Shown here: positions 52,940 to 62,401 of the stretch, piece after piece
Layout: each line of letters opens with the position of its first letter
Numbering within the stretch: position 1 is the first letter of the stretch
NCBI RefSeq assembly: GCF_009495745.1
Contig: NZ_WIDQ01000004.1
Location: 434,001-498,000 of the forward strand
From: Niveispirillum sp. SYP-B3756
GTDB taxonomy: Bacteria; Pseudomonadota; Alphaproteobacteria; Azospirillales; Azospirillaceae
Length of the DNA: 64,000 bases
Reading direction: 5' to 3'
Notes under the pieces: generated by a model
Databases searched by the model: none
Told to the model about the DNA's origin: nothing
What the model saw: only the letters and a program-made list of their open reading frames with translations
Position numbers and translations under genes: made by a program

Positions 52940-53383
52940 TCAGGCCGCCACGACATCCTGTTGCCACAAACCCGCCCCGGCGTCGCGGTATTGCAGCCGG
53001 GGCTTGGCAGCGGGCAGGGAAAGCACCCGCTCCACCGTTTCGGTATAGCTGGGCTTTTCGCCCACATGTTCCAGGTAAATCTGGCGAATCAACTGGTTTG
53101 CCAGCTTCGGCACGCGCGACAGTTTCTCCCAGCGGGCAATTGTCTGCACATCATTGCCGAAAGGGCGGGCCAGTTCAGCCTGCGTCATATCCATCACGGC
53201 GCGCAGGAATCGGAACTGCCGACCTGACAGATGCGGCATCCCATTGACCAGATCGCAACCGATGCGCTGGTGCAACTCGCGGGCATTCTCTACCGACACC
53301 GCCTTGCCATACGGTGTCTCCATCACCTGATAGCCATTGGCCAGATAGATATTTTCCAGACCGCAATCGGTGTAGTGCAGCAT
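52940..53383 (-). CDS. HTH antitoxin of a type II toxin-antitoxin pair
   Basis: 147 residues. An N-terminal 50-residue region is followed by an XRE-type helix-turn-helix (about 55-95; MDMTQAELARPFGNDVQTIARWEKL). The layout resembles MqsA/HigA-type antitoxins that pair with short ribonuclease-like toxins. GAGAGG lies 5 nt before ATG 53383. It begins 9 bases after the toxin stop, giving toxin-first order as in mqsRA and higBA. Confidence 0.75.
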   Translation of the reverse strand: MLHYTDCGLENIYLANGYQVMETPYGKAVSVENARELHQRIGCDLVNGMPHLSGRQFRFLRAVMDMTQAELARPFGNDVQTIARWEKLSRVPKLANQLIRQIYLEHVGEKPSYTETVERVLSLPAAKPRLQYRDAGAGLWQQDVVAA

Positions 53384-53392
53384 TTAAGCCTC

Positions 53393-53713
53393 TCAGCGGA
53401 CGCGGCGGCGCCATTCATAGGCGGTGATCACCACCACCGGCGGCCCCGCCGGATCGAATGAGACAACGCATTCATGATGTTCACCGTCGCGCACGCGCGT
53501 GACGGTGCATTTCAGCTTTCCGGGCCATTTCGGATCGTCATACGGACCTTCCGTCACCATCCCATGTCGGATACAGGCAATGATCTGGCTGGCCAGAAGC
53601 GGATACTTTCCCCTTTCGGGCGCACGGGTACGGGCATGGGGTGTAATGAAAATCTGACTTTCAACAATCGCCAACCTGTTCAGATAGGCGGTTGCCTGCG
53701 TCGGATTCATCAT
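53393..53713 (-). CDS. DUF4258-type toxin of a toxin-antitoxin pair
   Basis: 106 residues with the DUF4258/BrnT-MqsR-like pattern: ITPHARTRAPERG (His-x-Arg core), IACIRHGMVTEGPYDDPKWPGKLKCTV, and a C-terminal VVVITAYEW strand. This is probably an RNase-like toxin; the assignment is by family resemblance. Start is ATG 53713 or 53710 with GAGGG upstream. An operator-like dyad lies 11 bases upstream. Confidence 0.7.
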   Translation of the reverse strand: MMNPTQATAYLNRLAIVESQIFITPHARTRAPERGKYPLLASQIIACIRHGMVTEGPYDDPKWPGKLKCTVTRVRDGEHHECVVSFDPAGPPVVVITAYEWRRRVR

Positions 53714-53723
53714 TCACGCCCTC

Positions 53724-53742
53724 ACCTATAAAAATGATAGGT
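53724..53742. promoter_or_regulatory. Dyad operator of the toxin-antitoxin pair
   Basis: ACCTAT, seven bases, ATAGGT, immediately upstream of the toxin start on the minus strand, with TTGACA (minus strand, 53758-53753) just beyond as a -35 candidate. Binding by the HTH antitoxin for autorepression is inferred. Confidence 0.5.
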
Positions 53743-53774
53743 TTCGTTCACTTGTCAAGATGGCCGAAGGCGGG

Positions 53775-54308
53775 TCAGCGATCTTCTCCCTCAGCATCAT
53801 CCTCTTCGTCTCCCGCCGCGTCCTGCTCCGCCCGCTTCATGAAATCCAGAGCACCTTGCAGGATGTAGGCGGCGGCCATCTTGTCCACCACCTCGTCCCG
53901 CCTCTTGCGGGTCATGTCCCATTCGATCATCATGCGTTCCACCGCACTGGTGGACAGCCGTTCGTCCCAGAAGGCGACTTCCGGCTCGCCCTGGGCGAAC
54001 ATTTGCGGGCGCATCAGGATCTGGCGGGCGAATTCTCGCACCGACTGACAGCGCGGCCCCTCCGTCCCGTCCATATTGACCGGCAGGCCGATGATCAGGC
54101 CGCGCACGTCGCGGTCCTTCATGGCGCGGGCCAGTTCCTGCACATCCTGGGTGAATTTGGTGCGGCGGATGGTGCCGATGGGCGATGCGACGCTGAAGCC
54201 CGGATCGCAGACGGACAGACCAATGGTCTTCTCCCCGATATCCAGCCCCATCAGCCGTGCGTGACGGGGCATTGCGGGTTTCAGTTCCTCAAGGTTGCGG
54301 ATTGCCAT
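53775..54308 (-). CDS. ruvX: Putative pre-16S rRNA nuclease RuvX/YqgF
   Basis: 177 residues. RNase-H-like fold with LMGLDIGEKTIGLSVCD (first catalytic Asp), GLIIGLPVNMDGTEGPRC, FWDERLSTSAVERMM (Glu) and the C-terminal DKMAAAYILQGALD (Asp). It matures the 5' end of 16S rRNA. The acidic tail (DAAGDEEDDAEGEDR) is an extension. Divergent from gatCA. Confidence 0.92.
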   Translation of the reverse strand: MAIRNLEELKPAMPRHARLMGLDIGEKTIGLSVCDPGFSVASPIGTIRRTKFTQDVQELARAMKDRDVRGLIIGLPVNMDGTEGPRCQSVREFARQILMRPQMFAQGEPEVAFWDERLSTSAVERMMIEWDMTRKRRDEVVDKMAAAYILQGALDFMKRAEQDAAGDEEDDAEGEDR

Positions 54309-54410
54309 GACGTGGTGCTAGCTTCCAAACCGCTTTCGCGCCCGCATCATCGGTTTCCTGATGGGGGCGGCCGGGGCAAGACGCCCGCAGCTATGACGAG
54401 ATTTAGCACC

Positions 54411-54713
54411 ATGTCGCAGGACAAGGCCACCCTGGACGCCAAGACCGTGGCAAAGATCGCCCACCTCGCCCGCATCAAGGTGCCGGAAGAGGAACAGGCG
54501 CATCTGGCGGATGAACTGAACAAACTGCTCGGCTGGGTCGAGCAGTTGGGCGAGGTTGACACCAACGGTGTTGAGCCGATGACCTCCGTTGCCGCCCAAA
54601 CCCTGCGCCGCCGGGCCGATCAGGTGACCGATGGTGGCTATCCCGACGCCGTGGTGCTGAACGCCACCGACGCCGCCGAACATTTCTTCTCCGTGCCCAA
54701 GGTCGTCGAATAA
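54411..54713 (+). CDS. gatC: Asp-tRNA(Asn)/Glu-tRNA(Gln) amidotransferase subunit C
   Basis: 100 residues. [32 protein letters not shown], then GVEPMTSVA and [18 protein letters not shown] are the GatC hallmarks. It stabilises GatA within the GatCAB complex. The stop and the gatA ATG share one base, so translation is coupled. gatB is not in the window. Confidence 0.95.
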   Translation: MSQDKATLDAKTVAKIAHLARIKVPEEEQAHLADELNKLLGWVEQLGEVDTNGVEPMTSVAAQTLRRRADQVTDGGYPDAVVLNATDAAEHFFSVPKVVE

Positions 54714-56194
54714 TGACCAATCTGACCCATCTTTCCATGTCGGAGGCCCTGGACGGGCTGAAGAAGAAGGAATTCACCGCGGTCGAACTGACCGAGGCCT
54801 ATGTGAAGGCGGTGGAGGCGGCCCGCCCGCTGAACGCCTTCATCACGGAGACGCCGGAGATCGCGCTCGACCAGGCCAAGGCATCCGACGCGCGCTATGG
54901 TGCCGGGACCAATGGTCCGATGGACGGGATGCCGCTGGGCATCAAGGATCTGTTCTGCACCAAGGGCGTGCTGACCACGGCAGCCAGCCACATCCTGGAC
55001 GGCTTCAAGCCGGCCTATGAAAGCAGCATCACCGCGAACCTGTTCCGCGATGGTGCGGTGATGCTGGGCAAGCTGAACCTGGACGAATTCGCCATGGGTT
55101 CGGCCAATATCACCAGCTATTACGGCCCGGTGCTGAACCCCTGGACCGGCAAAGACCCGGCGGCGGCGGAACGCAAGCTGGTGCCCGGTGGCTCTTCCGG
55201 CGGGTCGGCGGCCTCCGTGTCCGGTCGTTTTGCTATTGCCGCCACCGGCACGGATACCGGCGGTTCCATCCGCCAGCCGGCCAGCTTCACCGGTATTGTC
55301 GGGCTGAAGCCCACCTATGGCCGCTGCTCCCGCTGGGGCACCATCGCCTTTGCCAGCTCGCTGGATCAGGCTGGCCCGATGACCCGCACGGTGCGCGATG
55401 CCGCGATCATGCTGCAGAGCATGGCCGGATTCGACCCCAAGGACAGCACGTCCGTCGATATGCCGGTGCCTGATTTCCAGGCAGCCTTGACCGGCGATAT
55501 CCGTGGCCTGCGCGTCGGTATTCCCAAGGAATACCGGGTGGAGGGGATGCCGGCGGAGATAGAGCGCGTCTGGCAGCAGGGCATTGAATGGCTGAAGGCA
55601 GCCGGCGCGGTGCCGGTGGAAATCAGCCTGCCGCACACCAAGTACGCGCTGGCCACTTATTACGTGGTGGCCCCGGCGGAATGCTCCTCCAACCTCGCCC
55701 GTTATGACGGCGTGCGCTTCGGCCTGCGCGTCGAGGGCAAGGATCTGCAGGAGATGTACGAGAATACGCGTGGTGAAGGCTTCGGCAAGGAAGTGCGCCG
55801 CCGTATCATGATCGGCACTTATGTGCTCTCGGCCGGCTATTATGACGCCTATTACCTGAAGGCGCAGAAGGTCCGCGCCCGTATTGCCGAGGATTTTGCC
55901 AAGGCTTACGAGCAGTGCGACGTGATCCTGACGCCGACGGCCCCCAGCACGGCCTTTGCCATCGGCGAAAAGCAGGATGATCCGATTTCCATGTACCTGA
56001 ATGACGTGTTCACCGTGCCGGCCAGCCTGGCCGGGCTGCCGGGCATTTCCGTGCCGGCGGGCTTGGCTGCTGATGGGCTGCCGCTGGGTCTGCAGATCCT
56101 GGGCCGTCCGTTTGACGAGGTGACGCTGCTGCGGGTGGCGGGTGTGATGGAACAGGCAGCCGGCGCGCAGCCGCTGCCGCCCTTCTGCCGCTGA
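54713..56194 (+). CDS. gatA: Asp-tRNA(Asn)/Glu-tRNA(Gln) amidotransferase subunit A
   Basis: 493 residues, amidase-signature family. Catalytic K78 (GIKDLF), cis-Ser S161 (PGGSSGGSA) and nucleophile S185 ([12 protein letters not shown]) are all present with the usual 24-residue spacing. It releases ammonia from glutamine to amidate mischarged tRNAs. Operon with gatC. Confidence 0.97.
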   Translation: MTNLTHLSMSEALDGLKKKEFTAVELTEAYVKAVEAARPLNAFITETPEIALDQAKASDARYGAGTNGPMDGMPLGIKDLFCTKGVLTTAASHILDGFKPAYESSITANLFRDGAVMLGKLNLDEFAMGSANITSYYGPVLNPWTGKDPAAAERKLVPGGSSGGSAASVSGRFAIAATGTDTGGSIRQPASFTGIVGLKPTYGRCSRWGTIAFASSLDQAGPMTRTVRDAAIMLQSMAGFDPKDSTSVDMPVPDFQAALTGDIRGLRVGIPKEYRVEGMPAEIERVWQQGIEWLKAAGAVPVEISLPHTKYALATYYVVAPAECSSNLARYDGVRFGLRVEGKDLQEMYENTRGEGFGKEVRRRIMIGTYVLSAGYYDAYYLKAQKVRARIAEDFAKAYEQCDVILTPTAPSTAFAIGEKQDDPISMYLNDVFTVPASLAGLPGISVPAGLAADGLPLGLQILGRPFDEVTLLRVAGVMEQAAGAQPLPPFCR

Positions 56195-56564
56195 TCCGGT
56201 CGGCCTGTTTTTTGGTCAGTTGTGAACAGGGCGGTGCCAGTGGTGCCGCCCTTTTTGCTGCGCGTAGAGCGGCGCACGGCCACAAACATCAACGTGTATT
56301 GGGGTTAGAACCAGTTGCCACCATGCGAGGAGCCCCTGTTCTTGCCAGGTACAGCGATGTTCAGACTTTGTTTCATTTAAGACAGCTTAATTACAAGGCA
56401 GCAAGCTATTTCCTGCTGTTTCATGCGGCATATGCGAAATTATCTATCGTCCGGTCATTTATTTAATGTCAAATCTTGTCAATAGGTTAACGGGTAGCTT
56501 GTAACAGGCACGGTTTTTGCTTTCTGGAAAAACACGCTGTTGCAGTGCACATAAGAGGCGGCTC
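56195..56564 (+). other. Intergenic region with gatCA terminator and AT-rich upstream region
   Basis: 370 bp with no supported gene. The left end holds the terminator (56229-56256). From about 56360 to 56550 the DNA is AT-rich and presumably holds the promoter of the receptor-like gene. I could not pick one clear -35/-10 pair. Confidence 0.4.
56229..56256 (+). terminator. Terminator of gatCA
   Basis: GGGCGG at 56229-56234 pairs with CCGCCC at 56246-56251, with further weak pairs inside, followed by TTTTT. Confidence 0.75.
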
Positions 56565-57596
56565 ATGGATAACAGCCTTATCGATCTGACGAGGAACGTG
56601 CTGGATGTGGCGAGCCAGAAGGTCTCCGCCATCGAAGATATCAACCGTACCACCAAGATGCTGGCCTTCAACGCGCTGATCGAGGCCGGTCGGGCCGGCG
56701 ATGCCGGGCGTGGCTTTGCCGTGGTGGCGAATGAGGTGAATTCCATCTCCCGCCAGGTCAGTGTCGTGGCCAGCGAGCTGCGGAGCGAGATCGGCCAGCT
56801 GGTGGACCGTATGGCCACCGTGGGCGAAGACCTGATGGTTCGTTTCCGGGGCCAGCGTCTGGCCGATCTGGCGCTCAACATGATCGAGATCATCGATCGT
56901 AATCTCTATGAACGCTCCTGCGATGTGCGCTGGTGGGCCACTGACAAGGCGGTGGTGGATTGTATCGCCGCCCCCACGCCTGACGCGACGGTTTTTGCCA
57001 GTTCGCGCCTGGGGGTGATTCTGGACAGCTACACGGTCTATCTGGATCTGTGGGTGGCTGACCGCAGCGGGCGGGTGATTGCCACCGGCCGACCCCGCCG
57101 CTTCCCCCATGCCGTCGGCACCAATGTCGCCAATGAACCCTGGTTCCGGCAGGCGCTGGCCACCAAGGACGGAGCGGATTTCGCTGTGGTTGATGTCACC
57201 ACCAACCCGGCCCTGGATGGCCGCACGGTGGCAACCTATTCCACTGCTGTGCGGCGTGATGGGGCGGTGGATGGTGATGTCATCGGCGCCATGGGCATTT
57301 TCTTCGACTGGGAGCCGCAGGCCCGAGCCGTGACCACCGGCGTGCGGCTGGATCACAGCGAGGAAGCGCATACGCGTTGCCTGCTGGTGGATGCCGCTGG
57401 CCGGGTCATCGCTTCATCCGATGGGCGAGGCCAGTTGACGGAGACATTTCCGCTGGAAACCGGTGGCAAGCCGATGGGGCACTATGTCGACAAGTATGGC
57501 CGTCTGGTCGGATTTGCCCTGACGCCGGGCTATGAAACCTATCGCGGGCTCGGCTGGTACGGGGTGATCGTCCAGTCAGGGGAAAAGAGCCACTGA
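56565..57596 (+). CDS. Cytosolic chemoreceptor-like protein: truncated MA domain followed by Cache-like domain
   Basis: 343 residues, no membrane helix. Residues 1-75 contain the hairpin tip of the methyl-accepting signalling domain (IEDINRTTKMLAFNALIEAGRAGDAGRGFAVVANEVNSIS), which normally contacts CheA and CheW. Residues about 110-340 form a dCache-like sensor (WWATDKAVVDCI, YLDLWVADRSGRVIATG, EPWFRQALATKDG). The order is reversed from usual receptors. AAGAGG 7 nt before ATG 56565 sets the start. It could couple a cytosolic ligand to chemotaxis or another array; no che genes are nearby. Confidence 0.8.
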   Translation: MDNSLIDLTRNVLDVASQKVSAIEDINRTTKMLAFNALIEAGRAGDAGRGFAVVANEVNSISRQVSVVASELRSEIGQLVDRMATVGEDLMVRFRGQRLADLALNMIEIIDRNLYERSCDVRWWATDKAVVDCIAAPTPDATVFASSRLGVILDSYTVYLDLWVADRSGRVIATGRPRRFPHAVGTNVANEPWFRQALATKDGADFAVVDVTTNPALDGRTVATYSTAVRRDGAVDGDVIGAMGIFFDWEPQARAVTTGVRLDHSEEAHTRCLLVDAAGRVIASSDGRGQLTETFPLETGGKPMGHYVDKYGRLVGFALTPGYETYRGLGWYGVIVQSGEKSH

Positions 57597-57616
57597 TTGG
57601 AAAGGTAGCCCTGAAC

Positions 57617-57652
57617 AAAAAAAGGGCGGCTGGCCATATCGGCCTGCCGCCC
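57617..57652. terminator. Bidirectional terminator between receptor-like gene and prs
   Basis: Seven A, then GGGCGGC (57624-57630) pairing with GCCGCCC (57646-57652), with an inner GGCC pair. On the minus strand the stem is followed by seven T, so it is strongest for prs. Confidence 0.85.
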
Positions 57653-57679
57653 TCTCTTTAACCGCTACCTGCCGTCCGA

Positions 57680-58612
<933 letters not shown>

Positions 58613-58791
58613 GTCGTGCTGCCCGTCATTGGGTGAAAGGGGAGGGGTGAGCGGCGCCACCGCGAAACAATGTCGCCAAACCTTCACGAAGGCGGGCGCA
58701 CCATAACCCCAGGCCCCCCAAACTGTAAATCGCGGCACCCTTGCGCGTTACAACGGTGTGGCAGACCGTCAAAACATGGATAGGGTTTATA

Positions 58792-60384
58792 TCATTTTAT
58801 CGGTTTTGCGGCCCGCCGCAGCCGACGGGCCTTGCGGCGACGGGCCCAGCCCCAATCCAACCGGTGAAAGAAAGACTGGAACGGATAGCGTGGTCGCTCC
58901 GGGTCCAGCAATTCCTGCTCCACCAGGAAGGTTTCTGCTGCGGTCACCTCCTGGCACAGGATGGGAACCAGTGTCTTGCCGCCGGCGCGCCGTAGAGCCT
59001 CAATGGCGGCGATCATGCCGCCTTTTTCGGCAATCGTTCGCGTGGCCAGCGGGACGGAGATGCCCAGATGTTCGGCGATCAGCCCGTCGCGCATGTCGCG
59101 CAGCCGGCCGCGTCCCTCCTGATCCATCGGCCCATCACCCAGCGCCACGGCCAGATCGCATTCCGTGTCCACCCCCATGGAGCGGTTATTCATGTTGGAG
59201 GAGCCGATACGCAGCACCTTGTCATCCACGATCAGCAGCTTGGCATGAACATAGATGCGCACCCCTTTGGGCGTCACCGGTGCATAACAGGCGAATCGCC
59301 TTCCCTCCGGGTCGGCGGCGCAGAGCGCGCCCAGAATAAGGTCACGCGCGCGGCCCATGGCCGCCTCCTCCAGCCAGCCATTGGCGATGGTGGGGTTGAT
59401 GATGACGATCTCCGGCCTGTCCGGCTGTTCCAGCCGTTCCAGCAGGGCCTGACCAATCCGGCGGCAGGCGACATATTGCGCCTCTATATAGATATAGCGC
59501 CGGGCGGCGTGGATGGCCTCCAGCCAGAGTCGCTCCACCTCATGTGCTTCTTCCTGTCCGCTGAAGGCGGGCTGGGTGCGAGCGATACCGACCAGGGGCT
59601 GGCGCAACAAAGGCAGCAGGCCAGGGGGCCAGGGGGCCGGTTCATAGGCTGTGGGTGGCGGTGGGGCCGGCAGCCGTTCACCGGTGGCGTGAAACCAGCG
59701 CTGGCGGGCCAGATCGCCCAGCGCGCGGGCGGCGGCACCATCCACGGCGGCGGTCATGTCATGATAGGGCGCGTAACGTTTGGGGCCGGGGCCACGGCGG
59801 CGCGGGTCGTCATCCAGGTGACCGCGCGTGTCCCAGCGCTCCGCCGTCATATCAATGCCGCCGCAAAAGGCGATGCGGTCATCAATGACGACGATTTTCT
59901 GGTGATGGCAGGCGCCCAGCGGATGGTCAGACGCCACCCGGTAATGCAGCCGTCGGTCGCTCATCAGGTTCAAGACCCAGAGCGGTGTCATGCCCCGCAT
60001 CAACCCCCAGATACCGCTGAAACGCCATTTCAGCACATGCACCTGCAGACCCGGCTTGCGCCGGATCAGCCAGGCCAGGAAACGGCCCAGCTTGTCCGGG
60101 GCCTTGGCGGGGCTTGGCCGGTCCCGATCGGGTTCCAGCCGGATTCGGGTATCGAAATCCCAGGCGATCAACAGCACCTGATGGCGCGCGCCCAGCAAAG
60201 CCTGTTTCAGGCTGCGGAAATAATCCTGCGCATCAATCATCACGCCCAGCCGGTCGGCCCGTTCCAGCCGCCAACAGGTCTCCCCAGGGCGCAGCAACGC
60301 CACCGGCCCGCCGGACGCGGGGGGGCCGTCCGGCGGCGGGGCACTGTTCAGCTCAAGGGCCGTCCCTTCCATGGTCTCGCGCAT
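58792..60384 (-). CDS. Phospholipase D-family protein
   Basis: 530 residues with two HKD half-sites: HHQKIVVIDDRIAFCGG and VHAKLLIVDDKVLRIGSSNMNNRSMG. The second is fully canonical. The basic C-terminus (RRRKARRLRRAAKPIK) suggests membrane or nucleic-acid contact. It may hydrolyse or transfer phospholipid head groups, like cardiolipin synthase-type or PLD enzymes. ATG 60384 is chosen because ATG 60441 would overlap the CsbD gene; AGGGG lies about 10 nt before 60384. Confidence 0.85.
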   Translation of the reverse strand: MRETMEGTALELNSAPPPDGPPASGGPVALLRPGETCWRLERADRLGVMIDAQDYFRSLKQALLGARHQVLLIAWDFDTRIRLEPDRDRPSPAKAPDKLGRFLAWLIRRKPGLQVHVLKWRFSGIWGLMRGMTPLWVLNLMSDRRLHYRVASDHPLGACHHQKIVVIDDRIAFCGGIDMTAERWDTRGHLDDDPRRRGPGPKRYAPYHDMTAAVDGAAARALGDLARQRWFHATGERLPAPPPPTAYEPAPWPPGLLPLLRQPLVGIARTQPAFSGQEEAHEVERLWLEAIHAARRYIYIEAQYVACRRIGQALLERLEQPDRPEIVIINPTIANGWLEEAAMGRARDLILGALCAADPEGRRFACYAPVTPKGVRIYVHAKLLIVDDKVLRIGSSNMNNRSMGVDTECDLAVALGDGPMDQEGRGRLRDMRDGLIAEHLGISVPLATRTIAEKGGMIAAIEALRRAGGKTLVPILCQEVTAAETFLVEQELLDPERPRYPFQSFFHRLDWGWARRRKARRLRRAAKPIK

Positions 60385-60406
60385 GATCGGTTCGGCCCCT
60401 GCTGGC

Positions 60407-60586
60407 TCAGCGGGTGATGTCGCGGACGGCTTCCTTGGCATGGCCGGCCACCTGCTGGGCCTTGCCCTTCACCTTGTCGGCGGTGCCTTCATTTTCCAGA
60501 CGTTGATTATCGGTGGCGCGGCCCACGGCCTGCTTGATCTCACCCTTCACCTCGTTGAGCTTGCCCTTGATGTTGTCCTTGCTCAT
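60407..60586 (-). CDS. CsbD-family stress protein
   Basis: 59 residues: MSKDNIKGKLNEVKGEIKQ, then GTADKVKGKAQQVAGHAKEAV, the CsbD repeat pattern. A small hydrophilic general-stress protein. GGAGG 7 nt before the ATG. It is followed by the PLD gene after 22 bases, likely one operon. Confidence 0.93.
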   Translation of the reverse strand: MSKDNIKGKLNEVKGEIKQAVGRATDNQRLENEGTADKVKGKAQQVAGHAKEAVRDITR

Positions 60587-60784
60587 GGTGGTCCTCCAGA
60601 CCGGTTGTTGGCCCGCCATGTCTGCTGAGCGCAGCGGCGGGATGTTGTTGAAACGGGGGCGTGGGGGCTGTGGGTCCATCGGCTGAGGGGGTACCCCCCA
60701 TGCGCTGTCCTGTCGGTATCCGCCCTTGTTCCGCCACAAGAACCGGCCAGTCTGTTGCCCGTTGGCTTTTGGAGTCCCCTTTTC

Positions 60785-61606
60785 ATGTGTCGCTGGTTAG
60801 CCTATGCGGGCGTGCCGATTTCCATGGATACATTGCTGTTCCAGCCCCGCAATTCCCTGATCCGCCAGTCGCTGCACGCCCAGCGCAGTGTCGTTTCCAT
60901 CAATGGCGATGGGTTCGGCCTGGGCTGGTATGGCGATCTTAGCCGGCCGGGGCTCTACCGGGATACGATGCCCGCCTGGTCGGATGCCAATCTGCGATCC
61001 CTGGCGGAGCAGATTCGCTCGCCGCTATACTTTGCCCATGTGCGGGCGTCGACCGGTACCGCCACCTCGCGGCTGAATTGCCACCCGTTTCGTTATGGCG
61101 ACTGGCTGTTCATGCATAATGGCCAGATCGGTGGCTGGCCTCAAGTGCGCCAGGATGTGGAAGGGCTGATCCGCCGCGATCTTTATCGGTTCCGCGAAGG
61201 ATCGACGGATAGCGAGGCCTTCTTCTTCCTGGCCCTGGGCAATGGGTTGATGGAAGACCCGGCCGGTGCCTTTGCCCGCACCATCGCCCAGATTCTGGGC
61301 CTGATGCGGGCCGAAGGGGTGGAAGAACCGTTCCGCATGACGGCGGCGGCCAGCGATGGCCAGCGGCTTTACGCCGTGCGCTGGTCCAGCGACAAACATT
61401 CGCCCAGCCTTTACTGGACCCAGGGCCATGTCGAAGGTTGCCAGGATGGCAAGCTCTGCCTGGACGGAGGGGGACGGGATTCGGTGCTGGTCCTTTCCGA
61501 ACCGCTGGATGAAGATCCCGGCCATTGGACAGAGGTACCCGATGCCAGCTTCCTGGTGGCAGAAGGCGGGCAGGTGCGGGTGGAACCGATGGCCCCTGTC
61601 ACGTGA
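60785..61606 (+). CDS. Class II glutamine amidotransferase (EgtC/YafJ-like)
   Basis: 273 residues. The N-terminal nucleophile Cys follows the initiator Met (MCRWLAYAG). GDGFGLGWYG, YFAHVRASTG and CHPFRYGDWLFMHNGQI are the Ntn-hydrolase glutaminase motifs. No synthase domain is attached, as in YafJ and EgtC. There are no ergothioneine genes nearby, so the physiological role is open. Confidence 0.9.
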   Translation: MCRWLAYAGVPISMDTLLFQPRNSLIRQSLHAQRSVVSINGDGFGLGWYGDLSRPGLYRDTMPAWSDANLRSLAEQIRSPLYFAHVRASTGTATSRLNCHPFRYGDWLFMHNGQIGGWPQVRQDVEGLIRRDLYRFREGSTDSEAFFFLALGNGLMEDPAGAFARTIAQILGLMRAEGVEEPFRMTAAASDGQRLYAVRWSSDKHSPSLYWTQGHVEGCQDGKLCLDGGGRDSVLVLSEPLDEDPGHWTEVPDASFLVAEGGQVRVEPMAPVT

Positions 61607-61629
61607 AATCATCCAAGGAGGATAAGGCG

Positions 61630-62298
61630 ATGAGGAACCCTGCGCTGGCCGCCCTGGTCCTGGTGTTACCACTGCTGGCCGGCCCTGCCCCCGCCCAGAC
61701 GGCGGTGCATCAGGTGCCCTACAAGGAATTGTTCGACCAGTTGGACAAGTTCTACTCCCTGAAGGAACGGGACCGGCTGTCGCTGCGCACCTCCATCCGG
61801 GCGGAAGATGGCAAACAGCTTAACCTGCCGGTGACGATCAGCATCGCCAGCCCGGACGGGGTGAAGGATATTCCGGTTGATGCCGACAATGCCTTCCAGC
61901 TTCCCTATCAGCCGGAATGGCTGAAGACCAATACGCTGGTTCAGTTCAACCAGTCGGAAAAGAACTATGCCATCCGTGTGCAGGTGGGCATGAAGCTGTC
62001 GGGCGACGGCAGCCATTTCAGTTATGCCGATGTGCAGGCGGCCTTTGCCCAGTTTGACAAGCTGATCGGCAAGGAAGCGGGGATGCTGTCCTTCGTGGCG
62101 CCCTCGGCCCAGACATTGCGGGTCTTCTGCGGGGTGGATTGCACCGCCACCCTGGCGGGGGCATCCAGCAGCCGGGTCATCAAGGCCGACAAGGACGGGC
62201 GGGTGATGATCCCCAATGACAAGAAGCTGCGGCGGGAGAATCCCAGCATCACCCTCAGCAAACCCCCTGCTTATACGGCCATCAGCACCAAGGAGTAA
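61630..62298 (+). CDS. Secreted protein, DUF2987-like
   Basis: 222 residues with a signal peptide (LAALVLVLPLLAGPAPAQ). The mature start VPYKELFDQLDKFYSL resembles DUF2987 proteins; the rest is beta-rich, with a central pair of cysteines (VFCGVDCTATL). AAGGAGG precedes ATG 61630. It lies 23 bases after the amidotransferase, probably co-transcribed, and ends before a hairpin upstream of guaA. Confidence 0.7.
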   Translation: MRNPALAALVLVLPLLAGPAPAQTAVHQVPYKELFDQLDKFYSLKERDRLSLRTSIRAEDGKQLNLPVTISIASPDGVKDIPVDADNAFQLPYQPEWLKTNTLVQFNQSEKNYAIRVQVGMKLSGDGSHFSYADVQAAFAQFDKLIGKEAGMLSFVAPSAQTLRVFCGVDCTATLAGASSSRVIKADKDGRVMIPNDKKLRRENPSITLSKPPAYTAISTKE

Positions 62299-62337
62299 GG
62301 GCCCTGAAGCGGGGGCTGCCCTGCTTGGCGTCTGCTT

Positions 62338-62377
62338 GCCGCACCCCGCCCCCTCGGTTAGGGTGCGGCGCATTTTC
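62338..62377 (+). terminator. Terminator before guaA
   Basis: GCCGCACCC (62338-62346) and GGGTGCGGC (62361-62369) form a perfect 9-bp stem with a 14-base loop, followed by GCATTTT. It lies only about 25 bases before the guaA start, so it may also act on the guaA leader. Confidence 0.65.
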
Positions 62378-62401
62378 CGACACTAGCCAGGAATATGCGC
62401 C

